Positions 44,015 through 53,349 of a stretch of 64,000 nt of DNA are shown here, in pieces. Position 1 is the first letter of the stretch; each line of letters opens with the position of its first letter. This DNA comes from Stappia stellulata. GTDB lineage: Bacteria > Pseudomonadota > Alphaproteobacteria > Rhizobiales > Stappiaceae. The stretch is from NCBI RefSeq assembly GCF_020176715.1, contig NZ_JAIVMF010000011.1:1-64000 (forward strand), written 5' to 3'. A model generated the notes under the pieces. The model ran no database searches. It had not been told where the DNA came from and saw only the letters and a list, made by a program, of their open reading frames with translations. Position numbers and translations under genes: made by a program.

Positions 44015-45397
44015 TCAAAAGACCTTGGAAACGCTCAACATCCCCGTCGTATTGGAATAATCGCGGGTCTGGTAGTTGGACTGGACCCGGCGGTATTCGG
44101 CGGAGACGGACAAGAGGATATCGGGGCGCAGCGGCACGCCCAGCGCTCCGCGCACCCAGCCCTCATTGTCTCTTTGCGCCAGCGTCGGGCTGACCGAGGG
44201 ATCCGGTGCGTCATAGGCGCGGTGCAGATAGCCTACATCCAGATCGATCATCCAGGGCGCTTCCAGGCGCTCGACGGGCGATGCGAACCGATAGGTCACG
44301 CCAAGGCCGCCCCCGGCATGCCAGTTGGTTTCGAAGGACGCCTTGGCATTTTCGAAACCACCCAGAAATGCGGCCCGCAGCGACCATGTGTCATCAAGCG
44401 CAAACACCTGCGACAGGCGGCCGGAGATCTCGTAGCCGTTGCGGTTGCTGACGGTCTGATAGGTGGCGCTGTCGCGAAACCAGTTGTGCCGGTATTCGAT
44501 CTTGGCATTGACCGTGGAACGCGATGACGGCTGGATCGCCAGGCGTACGCCCGCGCCAAGCGTTCCCGAGTAGTTGCCGCCGTTCAGGCGCACCCCGCCG
44601 ACGATGCCGTAGACACCGAAACGGGCGTCATCGATGTCGAAACGCGCCAGGTTGAACGAGGGGCCGAAGGTGATCTCGGCCATCTCGCTGTTCAGCCGCT
44701 CGGTGTCGAGGTAGCGATCGCCGTAAAACAGGATGTCGGCCTCCAAGAGGTCGCCCTGGTTGCCGAGATCGTAGCTTACATGCACATTTCCGGCGACAAA
44801 GGCATTCCAGTCCGGCTGGCCGATCACGGTGTCGGACAGAAGAACCAGGCTTCCACCGAGCCGGACGATGCGTTCGCCGGGGCCGGCGGTCGCATTGCTC
44901 TGATAGCGCACGCCCGTGGTGACGATGCCCGACACCTTGAGGGGATCTTCGGCCGTCACGATGGCGGCCTGGAACTGGCGTGCCGCCTCCACCACATCGG
45001 ACGAGGCGCCCGGCGTGGTTTCCGCGCGCTGAAGGTAGATACGGGCAGTCTCGAAGGATCCGAGCCGGTAATAGAGAACGCCGAGTTCCAGGAGCACGGC
45101 GGGGCTCTGCGGCGCCATGACCAGAATGCGCTCCAGCGTTCCGACCGCGGCCTCATAGTCGTTGAGGCGCACCGAGACGGCCGCATGCTCGAAGGCCGTG
45201 TCCAGATTCTGCGGATCGGCGAGCATCGCCGACAGCAAGGCCTCCTGACGGGCTTCCAAAGCCGCCTGTTCGTCCATCCCCTGGGCGGAGGCAGCCTGTG
45301 CGAGGGTGATCGCGGCAGCGACCAGCACCACCGCCCGCAAAGCGTTGCAGGCGGGCGCCAGACCCGGCACGACAGACAAAAGATGGCGCCTCAGCAC
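44015..45397 (-). CDS. Slam-like outer-membrane protein (TPR + DUF560 barrel)
   Basis: GTG 45397 follows GGAGGGG. After a signal peptide (cut after ASAQG), two to three TPR-like repeats (about 55-150) precede a C-terminal region of alternating beta strands (about 160-460) ending in MLSVSKVF with a terminal aromatic, as in outer-membrane barrels. This is the architecture of surface lipoprotein assembly modifiers (DUF560). Clients are unknown; no lipoprotein gene is adjacent. Confidence 0.72.
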   Translation of the reverse strand: MLRRHLLSVVPGLAPACNALRAVVLVAAAITLAQAASAQGMDEQAALEARQEALLSAMLADPQNLDTAFEHAAVSVRLNDYEAAVGTLERILVMAPQSPAVLLELGVLYYRLGSFETARIYLQRAETTPGASSDVVEAARQFQAAIVTAEDPLKVSGIVTTGVRYQSNATAGPGERIVRLGGSLVLLSDTVIGQPDWNAFVAGNVHVSYDLGNQGDLLEADILFYGDRYLDTERLNSEMAEITFGPSFNLARFDIDDARFGVYGIVGGVRLNGGNYSGTLGAGVRLAIQPSSRSTVNAKIEYRHNWFRDSATYQTVSNRNGYEISGRLSQVFALDDTWSLRAAFLGGFENAKASFETNWHAGGGLGVTYRFASPVERLEAPWMIDLDVGYLHRAYDAPDPSVSPTLAQRDNEGWVRGALGVPLRPDILLSVSAEYRRVQSNYQTRDYSNTTGMLSVSKVF

Positions 45398-45415
45398 AAC
45401 ACGCCCCTCCTTTTT

Positions 45416-45450
45416 CGGGTCTGGCCTGCCTGCATGACGGGCCAGACCCG
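45416..45450. repeat. 11-bp stem-loop upstream of the DUF560 gene
   Basis: CGGGTCTGGCC (45416-45426) pairs with GGCCAGACCCG (45440-45450). On the minus strand it follows the 5'-nucleotidase stop (45571) and is followed by AAAAAGGAGGGG, the ribosome site of the DUF560 gene. It lacks a T-run on that strand, so it is more a leader or attenuator hairpin than a terminator. Confidence 0.45.
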
Positions 45451-45570
45451 CTCGACTGCCAAACCTAAGGGAGACGCAGCGTCACGTCCTGCACCTCGAC
45501 GTGCAGGATCCGCGTTTTCCGGCCTCTGTTGCAGCAACACCACAAGCGGGACCCGCTTGCGTTCGCGACC

Positions 45571-47184
45571 CTATTCGACCTCACGGATGCGCCCGTCGGT
45601 GAAGGGGGCATAGCCGCCCTGGATGTCGCTGATGTAGTCGGCGACAACCTCCTCGAGGCCCGGACCGTAGTCATAGGCATTCATGCCCGCATCGGCGAAC
45701 ACCCGGTAGCCGTCCCCGCCACCGCGCATGTAATTGTTGGAGACGACGCCATAGGCCTTTTCCGGATCGAGCGGCACCCAGGCTCCGTCCTGGAACACCT
45801 CGGCCTTGATGATGCGGCCGTCGCCGGCCGGCCGGGCGCGGGTCCAGCTGAAGCGCAGTCCGGCCACCTGCGGAAAGCGGCCGGCGCCGTCTTCCACCTG
45901 GGACACGCCGTTTTCAAGCGCGGCGATCACGTCGCGACCCTTCAGCTGGAAGGTTGCGAGCGTGTTCTGGAAGGGCAGCACCGTGAGCACCTCGCCCATC
46001 GTCACCTCGCCCGCCTCGATGGAGGCCCGCAAACCGCCGCCGTTCTGGATTGCGATGTCGATGCCTTGCGCCCGGACGCGCTCCAGCATGGCGTCCGCGA
46101 CCAGATTGCCCATCGCGCATTCGCCGGAGCGGCAGCTGTCGCGGGATCCGTCGATCGCCGCGGTGGTGTCGCCGATGACCTTGGCCTTCAGCTCCTCGAG
46201 CGGCTTGCCGAGTTCGGCTACCCGTGCGGCAACTGCCTTGTCGGCGGCCACGGACGCATCGAGAAGCACAGGGTTGCCGTTTGCGGAGACCACATTGCCG
46301 CCGTCATCGAACACGACCTCGATCTCGCCGAGGAACTTGCCGTAGGCATAGGCCTGAACGATGGGCACCTGCCGGCCGACCGGGTTCTGCACGAGCACCG
46401 GGTAGGGTCCGGCGGCCTTGTCGTTGGTGTTCGACAGCAGGGTATGGGAGTGACCGCCGACGATCACGTCGATGCCGGGCACCCGCGAGGCGATCTGCAT
46501 GTCACGCGGCAATCCCATATGCGTCACCGCAATGATCTTGTTCACGCCTGCGGCCTGAAGTCCTTCCACCGCGCCCTTGAGGTAGCTTTCCGCCGAAAAG
46601 AACCCGACGTTGGGGCCGGGAGACGAGGTGTCGACCGTGTCTTCCGCCAGCGTCGACACCAGTCCGATCCGCTGGTCGCCCACGGTCAGGACCAGCGTTC
46701 CGAAGACCTTGCCCTTCAGCGCCGGCTCGTTCTCGACATCGATGTTGCCGGAGAGCACGGGCACATCCACCTTGTCGAGAAAGGCTGACAAGCCGTCGGG
46801 ACCATCGTCGAACTCATGGTTGCCGACGGCCATGGCGTCAAAGCCGATCGCGTTCATGAACTCCGCGGCGGCCGCGCCCTTGTAGGTGGTGTAGAACAGC
46901 GATCCCTGGAACTGGTCGCCGGCGTCGAGCGTGATCACATTGCGCCCGGCTTCCGAGAGCGCCGCGCGGCGCTCGTCGATCTTGGCCTTGATGCGGGCGA
47001 CGCCGCCAAAGCACTCGCCCTTGGCGTCGTCCTCCGGCGAACAGGTGGAATCGTATTTGTTGATCGGCTCCAGACGCGAATGCAGATCGTTGATATGCAA
47101 GATCGTCAGCGAATACTCCGCCTGCGCCGGCACGATCGCCAAACCGAGCGCAAGAACGCCCCACCCCAAAACACGTCCCGTCAT
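45571..47184 (-). CDS. Periplasmic 5'-nucleotidase / UshA-family metallophosphoesterase
   Basis: This 537-residue protein starts at ATG 47184, with GGGAG upstream and a clear signal peptide (cut after PAQAE). The metallophosphatase motifs are ILHINDLHSRLEP, TLDAGDQFQGS, VGNHEFDDGPDG and GGHSH. The C-terminal substrate domain has IQNGGGLRASIEAGEVTMGE. It hydrolyses extracellular nucleotides to nucleosides and phosphate. Its place between a Slam-like gene and a FecR-domain gene is unusual. Confidence 0.88.
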   Translation of the reverse strand: MTGRVLGWGVLALGLAIVPAQAEYSLTILHINDLHSRLEPINKYDSTCSPEDDAKGECFGGVARIKAKIDERRAALSEAGRNVITLDAGDQFQGSLFYTTYKGAAAAEFMNAIGFDAMAVGNHEFDDGPDGLSAFLDKVDVPVLSGNIDVENEPALKGKVFGTLVLTVGDQRIGLVSTLAEDTVDTSSPGPNVGFFSAESYLKGAVEGLQAAGVNKIIAVTHMGLPRDMQIASRVPGIDVIVGGHSHTLLSNTNDKAAGPYPVLVQNPVGRQVPIVQAYAYGKFLGEIEVVFDDGGNVVSANGNPVLLDASVAADKAVAARVAELGKPLEELKAKVIGDTTAAIDGSRDSCRSGECAMGNLVADAMLERVRAQGIDIAIQNGGGLRASIEAGEVTMGEVLTVLPFQNTLATFQLKGRDVIAALENGVSQVEDGAGRFPQVAGLRFSWTRARPAGDGRIIKAEVFQDGAWVPLDPEKAYGVVSNNYMRGGGDGYRVFADAGMNAYDYGPGLEEVVADYISDIQGGYAPFTDGRIREVE

Positions 47185-47334
47185 CGCCGTCCACTCCCGG
47201 TCGCCGCATCGCGCGCAGCCATCACACTTCCATACGCTTTGCATGGAACCATGACACTGCCACCTCGCCCTGACCTTGGCAACAAAGCCGGGGCGAAGAT
47301 CCCGTGACGTTTGCACGATTGCCGCAAAGGCAAA

Positions 47335-48171
47335 TCAGCAGGCGTAGTAGCAGATCGTATTGCTGGACTTGAGCAACACCGAGTTCGCAAATCCGGTGTC
47401 GAGCAGGCGGCCGGGAACCTCGCCGGCGCCCGACACGATCACCGGCCCGGGAATCGGCTGACCCGGCACCGGCGGCAAGCCGGAGTTGAGACCCGTCAGC
47501 CGGTTGCGCTGCGCCTGTGTCAGCCGGCTGCCACCGCGGGCCTCGCCGGTCAGAAGCCGGTTGATGGCCGCGACGATCGTTTGCGGCATCCTTCCCGTGC
47601 GTGCACCGGATCCGGTCGGGAAGATCGCGAACCCGGGTCTGTAGACCCTGAAAGTGTTGCCGCCGGACGACCAGAACGTCAGGCCCTTGCCGAAGAGGAA
47701 GGAATAGACCGTCGTTCCGTCGCGGTCGAAGAGATCCGCCATGCCGCCGCGAATGCCGATGGTGCCCTGTCGGGTGTTGATGGTCACACCGCCGCGCGCC
47801 TTGGATACCTTGCCACCGACAAAACGCGCAACGCCGCGCCCGAAGGTGGCGATCAGCTCGCCCTGCCCGTCCTGCGGCCGATAGACGAAGCTGTCGATGG
47901 TCAGGCTCGAGTTCGGACCGACCATGAAGTTGGATCCGTCCGCCAGGAGAACCTGCACCCGTCCCTCGCCGCCGGTGCGAATGCGCTCGTTGTGGAAGAC
48001 GTCCTTGCCGATGCGGACCGTCTTCAGCGGACCGCCACCGATCTGACTCTGCGCGCTCTGGTTCACCGCACTTGCCACACCGACGCGCTCCTGTGCCCTG
48101 GCATTCGGAACCGTTCCGATCGCCAGGCCGATGCCGGCGAGAAGACAAAACCAATGACTGAGACTGGGCAT
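47335..48171 (-). CDS. Secreted FecR-domain protein
   Basis: In this 278-residue protein a signal peptide (cut near ARAQE) is followed by the FecR domain: FHNERIRTGGEGRVQVLLADGSNFMVGPNSSL, here with periodic beta-strand pattern, and VTINTRQGTIGIRGG. There is no anti-sigma helix or partner sigma gene, so it is a stand-alone periplasmic FecR protein. Such genes often sit near DUF560/TPR genes in Alphaproteobacteria. It ends TICYYAC. Confidence 0.78.
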   Translation of the reverse strand: MPSLSHWFCLLAGIGLAIGTVPNARAQERVGVASAVNQSAQSQIGGGPLKTVRIGKDVFHNERIRTGGEGRVQVLLADGSNFMVGPNSSLTIDSFVYRPQDGQGELIATFGRGVARFVGGKVSKARGGVTINTRQGTIGIRGGMADLFDRDGTTVYSFLFGKGLTFWSSGGNTFRVYRPGFAIFPTGSGARTGRMPQTIVAAINRLLTGEARGGSRLTQAQRNRLTGLNSGLPPVPGQPIPGPVIVSGAGEVPGRLLDTGFANSVLLKSSNTICYYAC

Positions 48172-48277
48172 GACCGGGCGCTCCTGACGCTCGCAATTGG
48201 CCTTTGGTGTGAAGGAACCTTCGCCGATTACGTTGGGGTAGTCTAGGTCCCGCTCGCGCCAGCGGGGGTGACGGAGA

Positions 48278-48508
48278 TCACATGCGGTCGGAATCCTCCG
48301 CGTTCTGGCGCGCCTCGAGCTCGGCGAGATCCTCCGGCTCCAGCTCGACGACCGGCACGCTGTAGCTGCCCGACAGCCAGCGGTTCAGGTCGACGTCCGA
48401 GCAGCGCTTGGAACAGAACGGATAAAACGGCTCCACCGACAGCTTGCTGCATTCCGGGCAGGGCCGTGCCCGACGCGGCGTGTCGGAAGAAGGTCGCTTG
48501 TCGGTCAT
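48278..48508 (-). CDS. yacG: DNA gyrase inhibitor / zinc-ribbon protein YacG
   Basis: In this 76-residue protein the four-Cys zinc finger is visible as CPECSK and FCSKRCSDVDL, followed by the WLSGSYSVP motif and an acidic tail. In many relatives it directly follows maf; here 2.3 kb of other genes lie between. Confidence 0.92.
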   Translation of the reverse strand: MTDKRPSSDTPRRARPCPECSKLSVEPFYPFCSKRCSDVDLNRWLSGSYSVPVVELEPEDLAELEARQNAEDSDRM

Positions 48509-48553
48509 GCGTCTTGAAACTCCGGCTATCGTCCGGCGCGGAGCGTCCGCGCC

Positions 48554-49360
48554 TCAGCTGTACTTCAGGGTAATGCCCCCGTCGACGACGAGAGCATGTC
48601 CGGTGATATAGCGCGCCTCGTCGCTGACCAGGAAGAGTGCCGCATGCGCCACGTCCCATGCGTCGCCCATATGGCCCATCGGCACCTGGGAATCGCGCTT
48701 CTTCCACATCGCCTCGACGTCGCCGTCGGAATAGACATCCGCCAGCCTCGTCGCATGTTCCACCATCGGCGTCTTCATCAGGCCGGGCAGGACCGCGTTC
48801 ACGCGGATGCCCCGCGCGGCGTACTCCACCGCCGTGGTGCTGGTCAAATGATTCACCGCCGCCTTGGTCGCATAATAGGTGGAATAGGCAACGCCGGTGT
48901 AGCGGATCGAGGCAATGGAGGAAATGTTGACGATCGTGCCGCCGCCGCTTGCCTCCATCGCCGGGATGGCGTGTTTCATCGCCAGGAACACGCTCTTGAG
49001 ATTGACCGCGTTGACCCGATCCCATTCCTCCTCGGCCAGTTCCACGACGCCGCCGACCTCGGCGATGCCGACGTTGTTGTCGAGGACATTGAGCCCGCCA
49101 TAGGTGTCGCGTGCCATGGCAACGGTCCTGGCAACATCGGCGGAGACGGTGGCGTCGCAGCCGGTCGCAACCGCCTCGCCGCCTTCCGACAGGATGATGT
49201 CGCGGGTTTCCTGTGCCGCCTTTTCGCTGATGTCGGCGCAGACGACCTTCGCGCCCTCGCGGGCGAAGAGAACGGCGGCCGCCTTGCCGTTGCCCCAGCC
49301 GGGCCCGCTCGAACCGGCACCGATCACCAGCGCGACCTTGTTCTCCAGACGTTTCGTCAT
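48554..49360 (-). CDS. SDR-family NAD(P)-dependent oxidoreductase
   Basis: This 268-residue short-chain dehydrogenase has the active-site pattern NISSIASIRYTG and YYATK, and a C-terminal VVDGGITLKYS. The cofactor loop is unusual and extended: GAGSSGPGWGNGKAAA instead of TGxxxGxG. Its start overlaps the stop of the acyl-CoA ligase gene by four bases, so both probably act on one CoA-linked substrate. Confidence 0.82.
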   Translation of the reverse strand: MTKRLENKVALVIGAGSSGPGWGNGKAAAVLFAREGAKVVCADISEKAAQETRDIILSEGGEAVATGCDATVSADVARTVAMARDTYGGLNVLDNNVGIAEVGGVVELAEEEWDRVNAVNLKSVFLAMKHAIPAMEASGGGTIVNISSIASIRYTGVAYSTYYATKAAVNHLTSTTAVEYAARGIRVNAVLPGLMKTPMVEHATRLADVYSDGDVEAMWKKRDSQVPMGHMGDAWDVAHAALFLVSDEARYITGHALVVDGGITLKYS

Positions 49361-50883
49361 TGCTGCGTCTCCTCCCCGCTATCGGCATGCGCCCGACGGT
49401 CCATCTCCCGCAGGTCCGTCTTCAGGATCTTGCCGTAGTTGTTCTTCGGCAACGCTTCCACCCGCACATAGGCCTTGGGCCGCTTGAAGCGGGCGATCCG
49501 CTCCAGGCACAGGGCATCCAGCGCCGACGGCTCCGCGTCGCCCGCGTAATAGGCGACGATGCTCTCGCCCCATTCCGGATCCGGCCGGCCGATCACCGAG
49601 ACCTCATGGACCTGGGGATGGGCGAGGAGCACCTCCTCCACCTCGCGCGGATAGACATTGGTGCCGCCGGAGATGATCACGTCCTTGGAGCGATCCATCA
49701 GCGTCAGATAGCCGTCCGCGTCGAAGGCCCCGACATCGCCCGTGTGCAGCCACCCCTCGCGGATCGTCTCGGCGGTTGCTTGCGGGTTTCCCCAATAGCC
49801 ACGCATCACCGTATCGCCGCGCACCAGGATCTCGCCGCTGACGCCCGGCGCACCGCCGACCCCGTCGATGCGCACCTCCACGGCGCTGTTGGCGATCCCC
49901 GCCGACCCGAGCCTTTCGCGCCAGCGCGGGTTGTCACGGTCGGCGATATCGGCTTTGGACAGCACCGTGGTGGTCATCGGGGTTTCGCCCTGGCCGTAGA
50001 TCTGGGCAAAGCGCGGGCCGAAGCGGTCGATGGCGCGGATTGCGTCCGCCACATGCATCGGCGCACCGCCCCAGATGATCGTGCGGATGTTGCCGACCGG
50101 CGTCTCGCCCGGATGGTCGGTCAGCCGCTTGATCATCGTCGGTGCGGCGAACATCGAGAGCCCCGGCGTGCGGGCGATCTCGTCAAAAACCTCGGCCGGC
50201 TCGAAGCCGCCCGACGCGGTGACCGCGTTGACGCCGAAGCGGGCGACATGCGCCATGGCATAGAGGCCCGATCCGTGGCTCATCGGCGCGGCATGGAGCA
50301 GCGTGTCGCCCGGCGACGTCGGATCGACATCGCTCAGATAGGCGAGGCTCATGGCCATCAGGTTGCGGTGACTGAGCATCGCGCCCTTCGGACGGCCCGT
50401 CGTGCCGGAGGTGTAGAACAGCCAGGCCAGATCGTCAGGCGCGCATGTCGCCGGCGGAACGGGCTCCGCCTCCAGCATCCTGCGATACAGCGGACCGTCG
50501 ATCGTCACGATCTCGCGCAGGGTGTCGGGCGCATAGGCGCCGATTTCCGCGTCCTGCCCGCTGCCGGCAAAGGCAAGCCGTGCGCCGCAGTTTTCAAGGA
50601 TCCAGCCGATCTCGGCCGCATGCAGCTTGGCGTTCACCGGAACGGCGGCAAGCCCCGCCCACCAGATCGCGTAAAGCACGTCCAGATAGTGGGGCGAGTT
50701 CTTGGCGACAATCGCCACGCGGTCGCCGGGCGCAAGGCCAAGCGGGCCGCGCAGGGCGCTTGCAAGGCGCGCGGCGTTTTCGGCAAAGCGGGAATAGGTC
50801 GCAACAACCGTTCCCTCGCGCACCAACGCCGGAAGGTCGGCCCTCGCCCGCCCGGCCCGCGCAAGCCACGCTGCCATGTTCAT
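49357..50883 (-). CDS. AMP-dependent acyl-CoA synthetase/ligase
   Basis: This 508-residue ligase starts at ATG 50883, which has a G-rich ribosome site. It contains FYTSGTTGRPKGAM, YGQGETPM, the hinge GDVGAFDADGYLTLMDRSKD and the catalytic Lys in KNNYGKILK. It activates a carboxylic acid as the CoA thioester; the acid is not identifiable. It is coupled to the SDR gene. Confidence 0.87.
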   Translation of the reverse strand: MNMAAWLARAGRARADLPALVREGTVVATYSRFAENAARLASALRGPLGLAPGDRVAIVAKNSPHYLDVLYAIWWAGLAAVPVNAKLHAAEIGWILENCGARLAFAGSGQDAEIGAYAPDTLREIVTIDGPLYRRMLEAEPVPPATCAPDDLAWLFYTSGTTGRPKGAMLSHRNLMAMSLAYLSDVDPTSPGDTLLHAAPMSHGSGLYAMAHVARFGVNAVTASGGFEPAEVFDEIARTPGLSMFAAPTMIKRLTDHPGETPVGNIRTIIWGGAPMHVADAIRAIDRFGPRFAQIYGQGETPMTTTVLSKADIADRDNPRWRERLGSAGIANSAVEVRIDGVGGAPGVSGEILVRGDTVMRGYWGNPQATAETIREGWLHTGDVGAFDADGYLTLMDRSKDVIISGGTNVYPREVEEVLLAHPQVHEVSVIGRPDPEWGESIVAYYAGDAEPSALDALCLERIARFKRPKAYVRVEALPKNNYGKILKTDLREMDRRAHADSGEETQQ

Positions 50884-51020
50884 GCCTGCCCCCCCTGAAC
50901 AGTCCCGCAAGCGCACGCGAGTTTCCCGCATGCGACATGCATGTCTTTTCAGGATTTATGGCAGGGTTTGCCGTGCGAGGCCAAGCCGGAATCCGGGCCT
51001 TGAACGCCCAGGCTCACGGA

Positions 51021-51680
51021 TCAGGGGCGAATGCGGGCGGGGTCGCGCCAGGTCTCGTGGACCGGATATTTCAATCCGCTCAACAGGTTCGCGGTCTCGT
51101 GCAGGGGAAGGCCGACCACATTGGAGTACGAGCCGGTAAGCTTGACGACAAAGGCGCCGGCAAGCCCCTGGATCGCGTAGCCGCCGGCCTTGCCGCGCCA
51201 TTCGCCGCTTGCGAGATAGGCCGCGATCTCGGCGCGCGACAGGCGCTTGAACCGCACGCGGGTTTCCACCAGGCGCTGGCGGATGACATCCTTCGGCGCG
51301 CTCACGCAGATCGCCGTATAGACGCGGTGCCCGCGCCCCGACAGGAGCTGAAGACAGGCTTCGGCCTGGTCCTGCGTTTCCGCCTTGGGCAGGACGCGCC
51401 GCCCGACCGCGACCACCGTATCCGCCGCCAGCACGAGACCGTCGACATTGGCCTCCACCCGGTCAGCCGCCCGGCGCGCCACCTCGGCCTTGGTGCGCGC
51501 AAGCCGCTGGGCGAGCGCGCGCGGGGTCTCGGCGCGGCGCGGCGTCTCGTCGATATCGGCGGGAAGCAGCGTATCCGGGTCGATGCCGATCTGCTGGAGC
51601 AGCGCCAGCCGGCGCGGCGATCCGGACGCCAGCACCAGCGTCTGGCGATCTGTGACGATGGAGGTGTCGGAGGCGGTCAT
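51021..51680 (-). CDS. maf: Maf-family nucleoside triphosphate pyrophosphatase
   Basis: This 219-residue protein has the Maf signature [16 protein letters not shown] at the N-terminus, KAEVA, and [19 protein letters not shown]. It hydrolyses non-standard or modified nucleotides in the cytoplasm. It lies downstream of infA as in most Alphaproteobacteria. Confidence 0.92.
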   Translation of the reverse strand: MTASDTSIVTDRQTLVLASGSPRRLALLQQIGIDPDTLLPADIDETPRRAETPRALAQRLARTKAEVARRAADRVEANVDGLVLAADTVVAVGRRVLPKAETQDQAEACLQLLSGRGHRVYTAICVSAPKDVIRQRLVETRVRFKRLSRAEIAAYLASGEWRGKAGGYAIQGLAGAFVVKLTGSYSNVVGLPLHETANLLSGLKYPVHETWRDPARIRP

Positions 51681-51735
51681 CGGCTCGCGGTCTCTCGATC
51701 CGGGCGGCCGGCACGCCCGGCCGCAACGAATGCGA

Positions 51736-51954
51736 TCACTTGAAACGGTAGGTAATGCGACCCTTGGTGAGGTCGTAAGGGGTCATCTCCACGAGAACGC
51801 GGTCGCCGGCGAGGACGCGAATGCGGTTCTTGCGCATGCGGCCAGCGGTGTGGGCAATGATCTCGTGCTCGTTCTCGAGCTTGACGCGAAAGGTCGCATT
51901 GGGGAGCAGTTCCGTAACCACCCCCGGAAATTCGAGGACTTCTTCCTTGGCCAT
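51736..51954 (-). CDS. infA: Translation initiation factor IF-1
   Basis: This 72-residue S1/OB-fold protein has the full conserved sequence pattern [38 protein letters not shown] and GRITYRFK at the C-terminus. It starts at ATG 51954. Confidence 0.96.
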   Translation of the reverse strand: MAKEEVLEFPGVVTELLPNATFRVKLENEHEIIAHTAGRMRKNRIRVLAGDRVLVEMTPYDLTKGRITYRFK

Positions 51955-52036
51955 ATGGGTTCCTGATTATTCTGCCAGATGTGGCGGCGAACCTAGCGGA
52001 TCGCACCCAGAAAGGAAACAGGCAGTTTCACGCGAC

Positions 52037-52059
52037 AAAAAGGGGCCGCGCGCGGCCCC
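52037..52059 (-). terminator. Terminator on the minus strand upstream of infA
   Basis: GGGGCCGCGCGCGGCCCC (52042-52059) is a perfect palindrome. On the minus strand it is followed by TTTTT (52041-52037). It would stop minus-strand transcripts from hisD-UPF0262-phosphatase before infA, but the plus-strand imm11-type gene now lies between it and those genes. Confidence 0.65.
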
Positions 52060-52192
52060 GCGCGGCGGTTCGCATCGCTCTCGCAAAGGGCATCTCTCAT
52101 GGTCGTGCGAACGGTTGCGCGAACGCGCGATCCATGAAACCAGAGGGTGCAAACGCCGCACGCCACGCGATGCGCGCCTTGGGGAGAGTGAC

Positions 52193-52852
52193 ATGCCGGG
52201 CGAAATCTGGGTCAGCACCGTTGGCAGCAATTCCCGGCTTTTCGACAAGCCGGGGATTCGGGAGAAGCACTACGGCCAGGACTGGGCGCCGCCGAAATTC
52301 GAGATGGGTACGCCCACAGAAGAACAAGCCAAGCGCTTCAATCGTCATGCGCGGGGTGAAAAACTTCGCCGGGATGAATTCGTTGAGGCGGCCTATGTGT
52401 TCGATCCGAAACGCTGGTCCCGGGTGAAGGACCTTTTCGCCGTCGACGGTTTTTTCTGCGTCAAGGGGAAGCTTGCCGAGTTGCTCAAGGAGTTCGATCT
52501 CGGCGAGGGCGAGCTCGTGGAGTTCCCGATCTACGAAATGGACAAGACCACGCGGCTGCATGGTCCATCCTATTTTCTCAATTTCGGTTCGCAGAAGGAC
52601 TGCCTATTGCCGGAAGAGAGCAAAAAGCTCAGCCCGGGGCCGAAGAATCCGACCACCGGCTTTCGACGCTGGTGGGCAATAGAACCGGAAGACGGGGACA
52701 TTGCCGTATCGGCATCGGCATTGGACGGCGCCGATCTTTGGGTCGACCCCAAATTGAATTCGGTGATCTTCATGAGTGGCCAACTGCATGACGCGATCGA
52801 GGCGGCCAGGCTCGGGATCGATTTCCGATTTTCCAGGGCACGGATTGTCTGA
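52193..52852 (+). CDS. Orphan imm11/DUF1629-type immunity-like protein
   Basis: This 219-residue protein starts at ATG 52193, with GGGGAGAG upstream. The central FFCVKGKLAELLKEFDLGEG, FPIYEMDKTTRLHGPSYFLN and C-terminal VIFMSGQLHDAIEAARLGID match the general pattern of the imm11 (MXAN_0049/DUF1629) family, which neutralises polymorphic toxins. No toxin gene is adjacent. It is the only plus-strand gene in a conserved minus-strand block. Confidence 0.6.
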   Translation: MPGEIWVSTVGSNSRLFDKPGIREKHYGQDWAPPKFEMGTPTEEQAKRFNRHARGEKLRRDEFVEAAYVFDPKRWSRVKDLFAVDGFFCVKGKLAELLKEFDLGEGELVEFPIYEMDKTTRLHGPSYFLNFGSQKDCLLPEESKKLSPGPKNPTTGFRRWWAIEPEDGDIAVSASALDGADLWVDPKLNSVIFMSGQLHDAIEAARLGIDFRFSRARIV

Positions 52853-52891
52853 CCGACATCCGGCGCGGTTCACAGATGCGCTCGCGCAGCT

Positions 52892-53344
52892 TCACCCGCC
52901 CGGCGTCGGCGCCCAGCCGAAACGCTTCTTGATGCGCAGCATCAGCATGTCGCGAACGCTGCGGTAGCTGTCGAGGATCTGCTCGCGCGATCCCGTTGCC
53001 AGCGTCGGGTCCGGGGTCGGCCAGTATTCCACGTCGACCGCTTCCGTGCGTGTCATCTCCAGCGCCTTGTGATGGGCTTCCGGCGCGAGCGTCACGACCA
53101 GATCGAAGCCCGATTCATCCAGCATCTCGAAGGTTTTCGGCCGGTGACTGGCAAGGTCGCAGCCGATTTCGGCCATCACCGCCTCCACAAAGGGGTCGGG
53201 CTCGCCCTCGCGCACGCCGCAGGAGCGCACGTAGATGCGCCGCGGAAACAGCTTTTCCGTGATGGCCGCCGCCATGGGGGAGCGTACGGAATTCATGCCG
53301 CAGGCAAAGAGCACTGCACCGGGTATTGCCCCGGAGCTCGTCAC
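52892..53344 (-). CDS. Low-molecular-weight protein-tyrosine phosphatase-like protein
   Basis: This 150-residue protein starts at GTG 53344. The P-loop FACGMNSVRSPMA fits Cx5R (C-G-M-N-S-V-R), and the catalytic Asp is in YWPTPDPT. It belongs to the arsenate reductase/LMW phosphatase fold. It lies five bases after UPF0262, as in many Alphaproteobacteria. Confidence 0.88.
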   Translation of the reverse strand: MTSSGAIPGAVLFACGMNSVRSPMAAAITEKLFPRRIYVRSCGVREGEPDPFVEAVMAEIGCDLASHRPKTFEMLDESGFDLVVTLAPEAHHKALEMTRTEAVDVEYWPTPDPTLATGSREQILDSYRSVRDMLMLRIKKRFGWAPTPGG

Positions 53345-53349
53345 CGCCG

